NCBI GenBank assembly: GCA_963580455.1
Contig: OY756966.1
Location: 15,751,001 to 15,815,000 of the forward strand
Reading direction: 5' to 3'
DNA: 64,000 nucleotides
Source of the DNA: Euonymus europaeus
Taxonomy: Eukaryota; Streptophyta; Magnoliopsida; Celastrales; Celastraceae
In this document: piece by piece, positions 36,931-50,700 of the stretch
Position numbering within the stretch: the stretch's first letter is position 1
Layout of the letters: every line of letters begins with the position of its first letter
Translations under genes and position numbers: made by a program
The notes under the pieces: generated by a model
The model's database searches: none
What the model saw: the letters and a program-made list of their open reading frames with translations, nothing else
Told to the model about the DNA's origin: nothing

Positions 36931-39169
36931 ACTTCGGACTATCAAAATTGCTCGGGATAGACTTTTTATTGTTCTTCTATGTCAAATTTAACGAGTATAA
37001 GCTTCCTACATTATTTCTATGCCAAAACACCAACTTTCTACGACAAATAGACAAAACCGTTAAAAGCTCCTCCATAGAGAGAGTTGAGCAACTTCGGACT
37101 ATCAAAATTGCTCGGGATAGACTTTTTATTGTTCTTCAATGTCAAATTTTACGAGTATAAGCTTCCTACATTATTTCGATGCCAAAACACCAACTTTCTA
37201 TGACAAATGGACAAAACCGTTAAAAGCTCCTCCATAGAGAGAGTTGAGCAACTTCGGACTATCAAAGTTGCTCGGGATAGACTTTTTATTGTTCTTCTAT
37301 GTGAAATTTTACGAGTATAAGCTTCCTACATTATTTCGATGCCAAAACACCAACTTTCTATGACAAATGGACAAAACCGTTAAAAGCTCCTCCATAGAGA
37401 GAGTTGAGCAACTTCGGACAATCAAAGTTGCTCGGGATAGACTTTTTATTGTTCTTCTACGTGAAATTTTACGAGTATAAGCTTCCTACATTATTTCGAT
37501 GCCAAAACACCAACTTTCTATGACGAATAGATAAAATCGTTAAAAGCTCCACCATAGAAATAGTTGAGCAACTTCGGACTATCAAAATTGCTCGGGATAG
37601 ACTTTTTATTGTTCTTCTATGTCAAATTTTAGGTGTATAAGCTTCCTACATTATTTCGATGCCAAAACACCAACTTTCTATGACAAAGGTAAAAAATCGT
37701 TAAAACCTCCTCCATAGAGAGAGTTGAGCAACTTCGGACTATCAAAGTTGCTCGGGATAGACTTTTTATTGTTCTTCTATGTCAAATTTAACGAGTATAA
37801 GCTTCCTACATTATTTCGATGCCAAAACACCAACTTTCTATGACAAATGGACAAAACCGTTAAAACCTCCTCCATAGAGAGAGTTGAGCAACTTCGGACT
37901 ATCAAAGTTGCTCGGGATAGACTTTTTATTGTTCTTCTATGTCAAATTTTACGAGTATAAGCTTCCTACATTATTTCGATGCCAAAACACCAACTTTCTA
38001 TGACAAATAGATAAAACCGTTAAAAGCTCCACCATAGAAAGAGTTGAGCAACTTCGGACTATCAAAATTGCTCGTGATAGACTTTTTATTGTTCTTCTAT
38101 GTCAAATTTTACGAGTATAAGCTTCCTACATTATTTCAATGCCAAAACTCCAACTTTCTATGACAAATGGACAAAACCGTTAAAAGCTCATCCATAGAGA
38201 GAGTTGAGCAACTACGGACTATCAAAGTTGCTCGGGATAGACTTTTAATTGTTCTTCTATGTCAAATTTAACGAGTATAAGCTTCCTACATTATTTCGAT
38301 GCCAAAACACCAACTTTCTACGACAAATCGACAAAACTGTTAAAACCTCCTCCATAGAGAGAGTTGAGCAACTTCGGACTATCAAAGTTGCTCGGGATAG
38401 ACTTTTTATTGTTCTTCTATGTCAAATTTTATGAGTATAAGTACTTACATTATTTGGATGCCACAACACCAACTTTCTATGACAAATGGACAAAATCGTT
38501 AAAACCTCCTCCTTAGAGAGAGTTGAGCAACTTCGGACTATCAAAGTTGCTCGGCATAGACTTTTAATGGTTCTTCTATGTCAAATTTAATGAGTATAAG
38601 CTTCCTACATTATTTCGATGCCAAAACACCAACTTTCTATGACAAATGGACAAAAACGTTAAAAGCTCCTCCATAGAGAGAGTTGAGCAACTTCGGACTA
38701 TCAAAGTTGCTCGGGATAGACTTTTTATTGTTCTTCTATGTGAAATTATACGAGTATAAGCTTCCTACATTATTTCGATGCCAAAACACCAACTTTCTAT
38801 GACAAATGGACAAAACCGTTAAAACCTCCTCCATAGAGAGAGTTGAGCAACTTCGGACTATCAAAGTTGCTCGGGATAGACTTTTTATTGTTCTTCTATG
38901 TCAAATTTTATGAGTATAAGCTTCTTACATTATTTGGATGCCACAACACCAACTTTCTATGACAAATGGACGAAATCGTTAAAACCTCCTCCTTAGAAAG
39001 AGTTGAGCAACTTCGGACAATCAAAGTTGCTCGGGATAGACTTTTTATTGTTCTTCTATGTGAAATTTTACGAGTATAAGCTTCCTACATTATTTCGATG
39101 CCAAAACACCTACTTTCTATGACGAATAGATAAAATCGTTAAAAGCTCCACCATAGAAATAGTTGAGCA
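36931..39169 (+). repeat. 2239-bp 14-monomer unit, copy 1
   Basis: This is the first copy of a direct tandem duplication. Every diagnostic base I compared is shared with 39170-41408: TACGACAAATAG, TTCTTCAATG, GGACAATC, TTCTACGTG, TTAGGTG, the rare GACAAAGGTAAAAAATCG (37681, 39920), CTCGTGATAG, AAACTGTTAAAACC, a 1-bp deletion giving AAGTACTTACATT (38439, 40678), TTTAATGAG, AAAAACGTT, GACGAAATCG and CACCTACTTTC. The length is 14 monomers minus that 1-bp deletion. The open frames 36924-37160 and 38249-38434 are satellite artefacts. Confidence 0.92.
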
Positions 39170-41408
39170 ACTTCGGACTATCAAAATTGCTCGGGATAGA
39201 CTTTTTATTGTTCTTCTATGTCAAATTTAACGAGTATAAGCTTCCTACATTATTTCTATGCCAAAACACCAACTTTCTACGACAAATAGACAAAACCGTT
39301 AAAAGCTCCTCCATAGAGAGAGTTGAGCAACTTCGGACTATCAAAATTGCTCGGGATAGACTTTTTATTGTTCTTCAATGTCAAATTTTACGAGTATAAG
39401 CTTCCTACATTATTTCGATGCCAAAACACCAACTTTCTATGACAAATGGACAAAACCGTTAAAAGCTCCTCCATAGAGAGAGTTGAGCAACTTCGGACTA
39501 TCAAAGTTGCTCGGGATAGACTTTTTATTGTTCTTCTATGTGAAATTTTACGAGTATAAGCTTCCTACATTATTTCGATGCCAAAACACCAACTTTCTAT
39601 GACAAATGGACAAAACCGTTAAAAGCTCCTCCATAGAGAGAGTTGAGCAACTTCGGACAATCAAAGTTGCTCGGGATAGACTTTTTATTGTTCTTCTACG
39701 TGAAATTTTACGAGTATAAGCTTCCTACATTATTTCGATGCCAAAACACCAACTTTCTATGACGAATAGATAAAATCGTTAAAAGCTCCACCATAGAAAT
39801 AGTTGAGCAACTTCGGACTATCAAAATTGCTCGGGATAGACTTTTTATTGTTCTTCTATGTCAAATTTTAGGTGTATAAGCTTCCTACATTATTTCGATG
39901 CCAAAACACCAACTTTCTATGACAAAGGTAAAAAATCGTTAAAACCTCCTCCATAGAGAGAGTTGAGCAACTTCGGACTATCAAAGTTGCTCGGGATAGA
40001 CTTTTTATTGTTCTTCTATGTCAAATTTAACGAGTATAAGCTTCCTACATTATTTCGATGCCAAAACACCAACTTTCTATGACAAATGGACAAAACCGTT
40101 AAAACCTCCTCCATAGAGAGAGTTGAGCAACTTCGGACTATCAAAGTTGCTCGGGATAGACTTTTTATTGTTCTTCTATGTCAAATTTTACGAGTATAAG
40201 CTTCCTACATTATTTCGATGCCAAAACACCAACTTTCTATGACAAATAGATAAAACCGTTAAAAGCTCCACCATAGAAAGAGTTGAGCAACTTCGGACTA
40301 TCAAAATTGCTCGTGATAGACTTTTTATTGTTCTTCTATGTCAAATTTTACGAGTATAAGCTTCCTACATTATTTCAATGCCAAAACTCCAACTTTCTAT
40401 GACAAATGGACAAAACCGTTAAAAGCTCATCCATAGAGAGAGTTGAGCAACTACGGACTATCAAAGTTGCTCGGGATAGACTTTTAATTGTTCTTCTATG
40501 TCAAATTTAACGAGTATAAGCTTCCTACATTATTTCGATGCCAAAACACCAACTTTCTACGACAAATCGACAAAACTGTTAAAACCTCCTCCATAGAGAG
40601 AGTTGAGCAACTTCGGACTATCAAAGTTGCTCGGGATAGACTTTTTATTGTTCTTCTATGTCAAATTTTATGAGTATAAGTACTTACATTATTTGGATGC
40701 CACAACACCAACTTTCTATGACAAATGGACAAAATCGTTAAAACCTCCTCCTTAGAGAGAGTTGAGCAACTTCGGACTATCAAAGTTGCTCGGCATAGAC
40801 TTTTAATGGTTCTTCTATGTCAAATTTAATGAGTATAAGCTTCCTACATTATTTCGATGCCAAAACACCAACTTTCTATGACAAATGGACAAAAACGTTA
40901 AAAGCTCCTCCATAGAGAGAGTTGAGCAACTTCGGACTATCAAAGTTGCTCGGGATAGACTTTTTATTGTTCTTCTATGTGAAATTATACGAGTATAAGC
41001 TTCCTACATTATTTCGATGCCAAAACACCAACTTTCTATGACAAATGGACAAAACCGTTAAAACCTCCTCCATAGAGAGAGTTGAGCAACTTCGGACTAT
41101 CAAAGTTGCTCGGGATAGACTTTTTATTGTTCTTCTATGTCAAATTTTATGAGTATAAGCTTCTTACATTATTTGGATGCCACAACACCAACTTTCTATG
41201 ACAAATGGACGAAATCGTTAAAACCTCCTCCTTAGAAAGAGTTGAGCAACTTCGGACAATCAAAGTTGCTCGGGATAGACTTTTTATTGTTCTTCTATGT
41301 GAAATTTTACGAGTATAAGCTTCCTACATTATTTCGATGCCAAAACACCTACTTTCTATGACGAATAGATAAAATCGTTAAAAGCTCCACCATAGAAATA
41401 GTTGAGCA
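39170..41408 (+). repeat. 2239-bp 14-monomer unit, copy 2
   Basis: This is the direct repeat of 36931-39169, and by eye I found no difference between the two copies. Identity runs on for roughly 55 bp past the nominal end before CAAATTTTAGG replaces CAAATTTAACG. The left junction falls within the inverted-repeat part of a monomer, where AGAAATAGTTGAGCAAC replaces AGAAAGAGTTGAGAAAC. The open frames 39163-39399 and 40488-40673 are the duplicates of those in copy 1. Confidence 0.92.
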
Positions 41409-43219
41409 ACTTCGGACTATCAAAATTGCTCGGGATAGACTTTTTATTGTTCTTCTATGTCAAATTTTAGGTGTATAAGCTTCCTACATTATTTCGATGC
41501 CAAAACACCAACTTTCTATGACAAATGGAAAAAATCGTTAAAACCTCCTCCATAGAGAGAGTTGAGCAACTTCGGACTATCAAAGTTGCTCGGGATAGAC
41601 TTTTTATTGTTCTTCTATGTCAAATTTAACGAGTATAAGCTTCCTACATTATTTCGATGCCAAAACACCAACTTTCTATGACAAATGGACAAAACCGTTA
41701 AAACCTCCTCCATAGAGAGAGTTGAGCAACTTCGGACTATCAAAGTTGCTCGGGATAGACTTTTTATTGTTCTTCTATGTCAAATTTTACGAGTATAAGC
41801 TTCCTACATTATTTCGATGCCAAAACACCAACTTTCTATGACAAATAGATAAAACCGTTAAAAGCTCCACCATAGAAAGAGTTGAGCAACTTCGGACTAT
41901 CAAAATTGCTCGTGATAGACTTTTTATTGTTCTTCTATGTCAAATTTTACGAGTATAAGCTTCCTACATTATTTCAATGCCAAAACTCCAACTTTCTATG
42001 ACAAATGGACAAAACCGTTAAAAGCTCATCCATAGAGAGAGTTGAGCAACTACGGACTATCAAAGTTGCTCGGGATAGACTTTTTATTGTTCTTCTATGT
42101 GAAATTATACGAGTATAAGCTTCCTACATTATTTCGATGCCAAAACACCAACTTTCTATGACAAATGGACAAAACCGTTAAAACCTCCTCCATAGAGAGA
42201 GTTGAGCAACTTCGGACTATCAAAGTTGCTCGGGATAGACTTTTTATTGTTCTTCTATGTCAAATTTTATGAGTATAAGCTTCTTACATTATTTGGATGC
42301 CACAACACCAACTTTCTATGACAAATGGACGAAATCGTTAAAACCTCCTCCTTAGAAAGAGTTGAGCAACTTCGGACAATCAAAGTTGCACGGGATAGAC
42401 TTTTTATTGTTCTTCTATGTGAAATTTTACGAGTATAAGCTTCCTACATTATTTCGATGCCAAAACACCTACTTTCTATGACGAATAGATAAAATCGTTA
42501 AAAGCTCCACCATAGAAATAGTTGAGCAACTTCGGACTATCAAAATTGCTCGGGATAGACTTTTTATTGTTCTTCTATGTCAAATTTTAGGTGTATAAGA
42601 TTCCTACATTATTTCGATGCCAAAACACCAACTTTCTATGACAAATGGAAAAAATCGTTAAAACCTCCTCCATAGAGAGAGTTGAGCAACTTCGGACTAT
42701 CAAAGTTGCTCGGGATAGACTTTTATTGTTCTTCTATGTCAAATTTAACGAGTATAAGCTTCCTACATTATTTCGATGCCAAAACACCAACTTTCTATGA
42801 CAAATGGACAAAACCGTTAAAACCTCCTCCATAGAGAGAGTTGAGCAACTTCGGACTATCAAAGTTGCTCGGGATAGACTTTTTATTGTTCTTCTATGTC
42901 AAATTTTACGAGTATAAGCTTCCTACATTATTTCGATGCCAAAACACCAACTTTCTATGACAAATAGATAAAACCGTTAAAAGCTCCACCATAGAAAGAG
43001 TTGAGCAACTTCGGACTATCAAAATTGCTCGTGATAGACTTTTTATTGTTCTTCTATGTCAAATTTTACGAGTATAAGCTTCCTACATTATTTCAATGCC
43101 AAAACTCCAACTTTCTATGACAAATGGACAAAACCGTTAAAAGCTCATCCATAGAGAGAGTTGAGCAACTACGGACTATCAAAGTTGCTCGGGATAGACT
43201 TTTAATTGTTCTTCTATGT
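40980..43219 (+). repeat. 1120-bp 7-monomer tandem duplication
   Basis: Monomers from about 40980 to 42099 re-appear from about 42100 to 43219 at an offset of 1120 bp, dropping to 1119 after a 1-bp loss in the T-run at about 42720. Shared marks are GAAATTATACGAG (40981, 42101), GACGAAATCG, CACCTACTTTC, TTAGGTG, GACAAATGGAAAAAATCG and CTCGTGATAG. The first copy is itself built from pieces of the preceding 14-mer unit: the part from 41360 to 42060 matches 39760-40460 at an offset of 1599 bp. Confidence 0.85.
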
Positions 43220-43429
43220 CAAATTTAACGAGTATAAGCTTCCTACATTATTTCGATGCCAAAACACCAACTTTCTACGACAAATCGATAAAATCGTTAA
43301 AAGCTCCACCATAGAAATAGTTGAGCAACTTCGGACTATCAAAATTGCTTGGGATAGACTTTTTATTGTTCTTCTATGTCAAATTTTAGGTGTATAAGCT
43401 TCCTACATTATTTGGATGCCACAACACCA

Positions 43430-46150
43430 ACTTTCTATGACAAATGGACAAAATCGTTAAAACCTCCTCCTTAGGGAGAGTTGAGCAACTTCGGACTATC
43501 AAAGTTGCTCGGCATAGACTTTTAATGGTTCTTCTATGTCAAATTTAATCAGTATAAGCTTCCTACATTATTTCGATGCCAAAACACCAACTTTCTATGA
43601 CAAATGGACAAAAACGTTAAAAGCTCCTCCATAGAGAGAGTTGAGCAACTTCGGACTATCAAAGTTGCTCGGGATAGACTTTTTATTGTTCTTCTATGTG
43701 AAATTATACGAGTATAAGCTTCCTACATTATTTCGATGCCAAAACACCAACTTTCTATGACAAATGGACAAAACCGTTAAAACCTCCTCCATAGAGAGAG
43801 TTGAGCAACTTCGGACTATCAAAGTTGCTCGGGATAGACTTTTTATTGTTCTTCTATGTCAAATTTTATGAGTATAAGCTTCTTACATTATTTGGATGCC
43901 ACAACACCAACTTTCTATGACAAATGGACGAAATCGTTAAAACCTCCTCCTTAGAAAGAGTTGAGAAACTTCGGACTATCAAAGTTGCTCGGCATAGACT
44001 TTTAATGGTTCTTCTATGTCAAATTTAACGAGTATAAGCTTCCTACATTATTTCGATGCCAAAACACCAACTTTCTATGACAAATGGACAAAACCGTTAA
44101 AAGCTCCTCCATAGAGAGAGTTGAGCAACTTCGGACTATCAAAGTTGCTCGGGATAGACTTTTTATTGTTCTTCTATGTGAAATTATACGAGTATAAGCT
44201 TCCTACATTATTTCGATGGCAAAACACCAACTTTCTATGACAAATAGATAAAATCGTTAGAAGCTCCACCGTAGAAATAGTTGAGCAACTTCGGACTATC
44301 AAAATTGCACGGGATAGACTTTTTATTGTTCTTCTATGTCAAATTTTACGAGTAAAACCTTCCTACATTATTTCGATGCCAAAAACACCAACTTTCTACG
44401 ACAAATCGACAAAACTGTTAAAACCTCCTCCATAGAGAGAGTTGAGCAACTTCGGACTATCAAAGTTGCTCGGGATAGACTTTTTATTGTTCTTCTATGT
44501 CAAATTTTATGAGTATAAGTTCTTACATTATTTGGATGCCACAACACCAACTTTCTATGACAAATGGACAAAATCATTAAAACCTCCTCCTTAGAGAGAG
44601 TTGAGCAACTTCGGACTATCAAAGTTGCTCGGCATAGACTTTTAATGGTTCTTCTATGTCAAATTTAATGAGTATAAGCTTCCTACATTATTTCGATGCC
44701 AAAACACCAACTTTCTATGACAAATGGACAAAAACGTTAAAAGCTCCTCCATAGTGAGAGTTGAGCAACTTCGGACTATCAAAGTTGCTCGGGATAGACT
44801 TTTTATTGTTCTTCTATGTGAAATTATACGAGTATAAGCTTCCTACATTATTTCGATGCCAAAACACCAACTTTCTATGACAAATGGACAAAACCGTTAA
44901 AACCTCCTCCATAGAGAGAGTTGAGCAACTTCGGACTATCAAAGTTGCTCGGGATAGACTTTTTATTGTTCTTCTATGTCAAATTTTATGAGTATAAGCT
45001 TCTTACATTATTTGGATGCCACAACACCAACTTTCTATGACAAATGGACGAAATCGTTAAAACCTCCTCCTTAGAAAGAGTTGAGCAACTTCGGACTATC
45101 AAAGTTGCTCGGCATAGACTTTTAATGGTTCTTCTATGTCAAATTTAATGAGTATAAGCTTCCTACATTATTTCGATGCCAAAACACCAACTTTCTATGA
45201 CAAATGGACAAAACCGTTTAAAGCTCCTCCATAGAGAGAGTTGAGCAACTTCGGACTATCAAAGTTGCTCGGGATAGACTTTTTATTGTTCTTCTATGTC
45301 AAATTTAACGAGTATAAGCTTCCTACATTATTTCTATGCCAAAACACCAACTTTCTATGACAAATAGACAAAACCGTTAAAAGCTCCTCCATAGAGAGAG
45401 TTGAGGAACTTCGGACTATCAAAGTTGCTCGGGATAGACTTTTTATTGTTCTTCAATGTCAAATTTTACGAGTATAAGCTTCCTACATTATTTCGATGCC
45501 AAAACACCAACTTTCTATGACAAATGGACAAAACCGTTAAAAGCTCCTCCATAGAGAGAGTTGAGCAACTTCGGACTATCAAAGTTGCTCGGGATAGACT
45601 TTTTATTGTTCTTCTATGTGAAATTTTACGAGTATAAGCTTTCTACATTATTTCGATGGCAAAACACCAATTTTCTATGACGAATAGATAAAATCGTTAA
45701 AAGCTCCACCATAGAAATAGTTGAGCAACTTCGGACTATCAAAATTGCTCGGGATAGACTTTTTATTGTTCTTCTATGTCAAATTTTAGGTGTATAAGCT
45801 TCCTACAATATTTGGATGCCACAACACCAACTTTCTATGAAAAATGGACAAAATCGTTAAAACCTCCTCCTTAGAGAGAGTTGAGCAACTTCGGACTATC
45901 AAAGTTGCTCGGCATAGACTTTTAATGGTTCTTCTATGTCAAATTTAACGAGTATAAGCTTCCTACATTATTTCGATGCCAAAACACCAACTTTCTATGA
46001 CAAATGGAGAAAACCGTTAAAATCTCCTCAATAGAGAGAGTTGAGCAACTTCGGACAATCAAAGTTGCTCGGGATAGACTTTTTATTGTTCTTCTATGTG
46101 AAATTTTACGAGTATAAGCTTCCTACATTATTTCTATGGCAAAACACCAA
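43430..46150 (+). repeat. Block eta, left copy (17 monomers)
   Basis: The left part (43430-45299) matches 47749-49618 at an offset of 4319 bp, and the right part (45300-46150) matches 49940-50790 at 4640 bp. Marks include GTTAGAAGCT with CACCGTAGAAAT (44259, 48578), the 161-bp GCCAAAAACACC monomer followed by TACGACAAATCG, a 1-bp deletion giving TAAGTTCTTACATT (44517, 48836), and TTGAGGAACTTC (45401, 50041). Much of it is made of a three-monomer, 480-bp unit: the GGCATAG monomer starts at 43511 and 43991, and again at 44631 and 45111. Confidence 0.87.
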
Positions 46151-47749
46151 CTTTCTATGACGAATAGATAAAATCGTTAAAAGCTCCACCATAGAAATAG
46201 TTGAGCAACTTCGGACTATCAAAATTGCTTGGGATAGACTTTTTATTGTTCTTCTATGTCAAATTTTAGGTGTATAAGCTTCCTACATTATTTCGATGCC
46301 AAAACACCAACTTTCTATGACAAATGGAAAAAATCGTTAAAACCTCCTCCATAGAGAGAGTTGAGCGACTTCGGACTATCAAAGTTGCTCGGGATAGACT
46401 TTTTATTGTTCTTCTATGTCAAATTTAACGAGTATAAGCTTCCTACATTATTTCGATGCCAAAACACCAACTTTCTACGACAAATCGACAAAACTGTTAA
46501 AACCTCCTCCATAGAGAGAGTTGAGCAACTTCGGACTATCAAAGTTGCTCGGGATAGACTTTTTATTGTTCTTCTATGTTAAATTTTACGAGTATAAGCT
46601 TCCTACATTATTTCGATGGCAAAACACCAACTTTCTATGACAAATCGACAAAACTGTTAAAACCTTCTCCATAGAGAGAGTTGAGCAACTTCGGACTATC
46701 AAAGTTGCTCGGGATAGACTTTTTATTGTTCTTCTATGTCAAATTTTATGAGTATAAGTTCTTACATTATTTGGATGCCACAACACCAACTTTCTATGAC
46801 AAATGGACAAAATCGTTAAAACCTCCTCCTTAGAGAGAGTTGAGCAACTTCGGACTATCAAAGTTGCTCGGGATAGACTTTTTATTGTTCTTCTATGTGA
46901 AATTTTACGAGTATAAGCTTCCTACATTATTTCGATGCCAAAACACCTACTTTCTATGACGAATAGATAAAATCGTTAAAAGCTCCACCATAGAAATAGT
47001 TGAGCAACTTCGGACTATCAAAATTGCTCGGGATAGACTTTTTATTGTTCTTCTATGTCAAATTTTAGGAGTATAAGCTTCCTACATTATTTCGATGCCA
47101 AAACACCAACTTTCTATGACAAATGGAAAAAATCGTTAAAACCTCCTCCATAGAGAGAGTTGAGCAACTTCGGACTATCAAAGTTGCTCGGGATAGACTT
47201 TTTATTGTTCTTCTATGTCAAATTTAACGAGTATAAGCTTCCTACATTATTTCGATGCCAAAACACCAACTTTCTATGACAAATGGACAAAACCGTTAAA
47301 ACCTCCTCCATAGAGAGAGTTGAGCAACTTCGGACTATCAAAGTTGCTCGGGATAGACTTTTTATTGTTCTTCTATGTCAAATTTTACGAGTATAAGCTT
47401 CCTACATTATTTCGATGCCAAAACACCAACTTTCTATGACAAATAGATAAAACCGTTAAAAGCTCCACCATAGAAAGAGTTGAGCAACTTCGGACTATCA
47501 AAATTGCTCGTGATAGAATTTTTATTGTTCTTCTATGTCAAATTTTACGAGTATAAGCTTCCTACATTATTTCAATGCCAAAACTCCAACTTTCTATGAC
47601 AAATGGACAAAACCGTTAAAAGCTCATCCATAGAGAGAGTTGAGCAACTTCGGACTATCAAAGTTGCTCGGGATAGACTTTTTATTGTTCTTCTATGTCA
47701 AATTTAACGAGTATAAGCTTCCTACATTATTTCGATGCCAAAACACCAA
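46150..47749 (+). repeat. Mosaic satellite stretch between eta copies
   Basis: Ten monomers assembled from types seen at 38-43 kb: TTAGGTG, GGAAAAAATCG, TACGACAAATCG, the TAAGTTCTTACATT deletion at about 46756, CACCTACTTTC and CTCGTGATAG. The rare TTGAGCGACTTC at 46361 recurs at 51001, exactly 4640 bp away. The open frame 46361-46582 is due to TACGACAAAT and is not a gene. Confidence 0.8.
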
Positions 47750-50700
47750 CTTTCTATGACAAATGGACAAAATCGTTAAAACCTCCTCCTTAGAGAGAGT
47801 TGAGCAACTTCGGACTATCAAAGTTGCTCGGCATAGACTTTTAATGGTTCTTCTATGTCAAATTTAATGAGTATAAGCTTCCTACATTATTTCGATGCCA
47901 AAACACCAACTTTCTATGACAAATGGACAAAAACGTTAAAAGCTCCTCCATAGAGAGAGTTGAGCAACTTCGGACTATCAAAGTTGCTCGGGATAGACTT
48001 TTTATTGTTCTTCTATGTGAAATTATACGAGTATAAGCTTCCTACATTATTTCGATGCCAAAACACCAACTTTCTATGACAAATGGACAAAACCGTTAAA
48101 ACCTCCTCCATAGAGAGAGTTGAGCAACTTCGGACTATCAAAGTTGCTCGGGATAGACTTTTTATTGTTCTTCTATGTCAAATTTTATGAGTATAAGCTT
48201 CTTACATTATTTGGATACCACAACACCAACTTTCTATGACAAATGGACGAAATCGTTAAAACCTCCTCCTTAGAAAGAGTTGAGCAACTTCGGACTATCA
48301 AAGTTGCTCGGCATAGACTTTTAATGGTTCTTCTATGTCAAATTTAACGAGTATAAGCTTCCTACATTATTTCGATGCCAAAACACCAACTTTCTATGAC
48401 AAATGGACAAAACCGTTAAAAGCTCCTCCATAGAGAGAGTTGAGCAACTTCGGACTATCAAAGTTGCTCGGGATAGACTTTTTATTGTTCTTCTATGTGA
48501 AATTATACGAGTATAAGCTTCCTACATTATTTCGATGGCAAAACATCAACTTTCTATGACAAATAGATAAAATTGTTAGAAGCTGCACCGTAGAAATTGT
48601 TGAGCAACTTCGGACTATCAAAATTGCACGGGATAGACTTTTTATTGTTCTTCTATGTCAAATTTTACGAGTAAAACCTTCCTACATTATTTCGATGCCA
48701 AAAACACCAACTTTCTACGACAAATCGACAAAACTGTTAAAACCTCCTCCATAGAGAGAGTTGAGCAACTTCGGACTATCAAAGTTGCTCGGGATAGACT
48801 TTTTATTGTTCTTCTATGTCAAATTTTATGAGTATAAGTTCTTACATTATTTGGATGCCACAACACCAACTTTCTATGACAAATGGACAAAATCGTTAAA
48901 ACCTCCTCCTTAGAGAGAGTTGAGCAACTTCGGACTATCAAAGTTGCTCGGCATAGACTTTTAATGGTTCTTCTATGTCAAATTTAATGAGTATAAGCTT
49001 CCTACATTATTTCGATGCCAAAACACCAACTTTCTATGACAAATGGACAAAAACGTTAAAAGCTCCTCCATAGAGAGAGTTGAGCAACTTCAGACTATCA
49101 AAGTTGCTCGGGATAGACTTTTTATTGTTCTTCTATGTGAAATTATACGAGTATAAGCTTCCTACATTATTTCGATGCCAAAACACCAACTTTCTATGAC
49201 AAATGGACAAAACCGTTAAAACCTCCTCCATAGAGAGAGTTGAGCAACTTCGGACTATCAAAGTTGCTCGGGATAGACTTTTTATTGTTCTTCTATGTCA
49301 AATTTTATGAGTATAAGCTTCTTACATTATTTGGATGCCACAACACCAACTTTCTATGACAAATGGACGAAATCGTTAAAACCTCCTCCTTAGAAAGAGT
49401 TGAGCAACTTCGGACTATCAAAGTTGCTCGGCATAGACTTTTAATGGTTCTTCTATGTCAAATTTAATGAGTATAAGCTTCCTACATTATTTCGATGCCA
49501 AAACACCAACTTTCTATGACAAATGGACAAAACCGTTTAAAGCTCCTCCATAGAGAGAGTTGAGCAACTTCGGACTACCAAAGTTGCTCGGGATAGACTT
49601 TTTATTGTTCTTCTATGTGAAATTATACGAGTATAAGCTTCCTACATTATTTCGATGGCAAAACACCAACTTTCTATGACAAATAGATAAAATCGTTAAA
49701 AGCTCCACCGTAGAAATAGTTGAGCAACTTCGGACTATCAAAATTGCACGGGATAGACTTTTTATTGTTCTTCTATGTCAAATTTTACGAGTAAAACCTT
49801 CCTACATTATTTCGATGCCAAAAACACCAACTTTCTATGACAAATAGATAAAATCGTTAAAAGCTCCACCATAGAAAGAGTTGAGCAACTTCAGACTATC
49901 AAAATTGCTCGGGATAGACTTTTTATTGTTCTTCTATGTCAAATTTAACGAGTATAAGCTTCCTACATTATTTCTATGCCAAAACACCAACTTTCTATGA
50001 CAAATAGACAAAACCGTTAAAAGCTCCTCCATAGAGAGAGTTGAGGAACTTCGGACTATCAAAGTTGCTCGGGATAGACTTTTTATTGTTCTTCAATGTC
50101 AAATTTTACGAGTATAAGCTTCCTACATTATTTCGATGCCAAAACACCAACTTTCTATGACAAATGGACAAAACCGTTAAAAGCTCCTCCATAGAAAGAG
50201 TTGAGCAACTTCGGACTATCAAAGTTGCTCGGGATAGACTTTTTATTGTTCTCCTATGTGAAATTTTACGAGTATAAGCTTCCTACATTATTTCGATGGC
50301 AAAACACCAATTTTCTATGACGAATAGATAAAATCGTTAAAAGCTCCACCATAGAAATAGTTGAGCAACTTCGGACTATCAAAATTGCTCGGGATAGACT
50401 TTTTATTGTTCTTCTATGTCAAATTTTAGGTGTATAAGCTTCCTACATTATTTGGATGCCACAACACCAACTTTCTATGAAAAATGGACAAAATCGTTAA
50501 AACCTCCTCCTTAGAGAGAGTTGAGCAACTTCGGACTATCAAAGTTGCTCGGCATAGACTTTTAATGGTTCTTCTATGTCAAATTTAACGAGTATAAGCT
50601 TCCTACATTATTTCGATGCCAAAACACCAACTTTCTATGACAAATGGAGAAAACCGTTAAAAGCTCGTCCATAGAGAGAGTTGAGCAACTTCGGACAATC

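Noticed and set aside
38440..38460. TAAGTACTTACATT as a novel palindromic site (AAGTACTT).
   Set aside because: It results from a 1-bp loss plus substitution in the normal TAAGCTTCTTAC stretch, and occurs only in the two copies of the 2239-bp duplication, so nothing suggests function.
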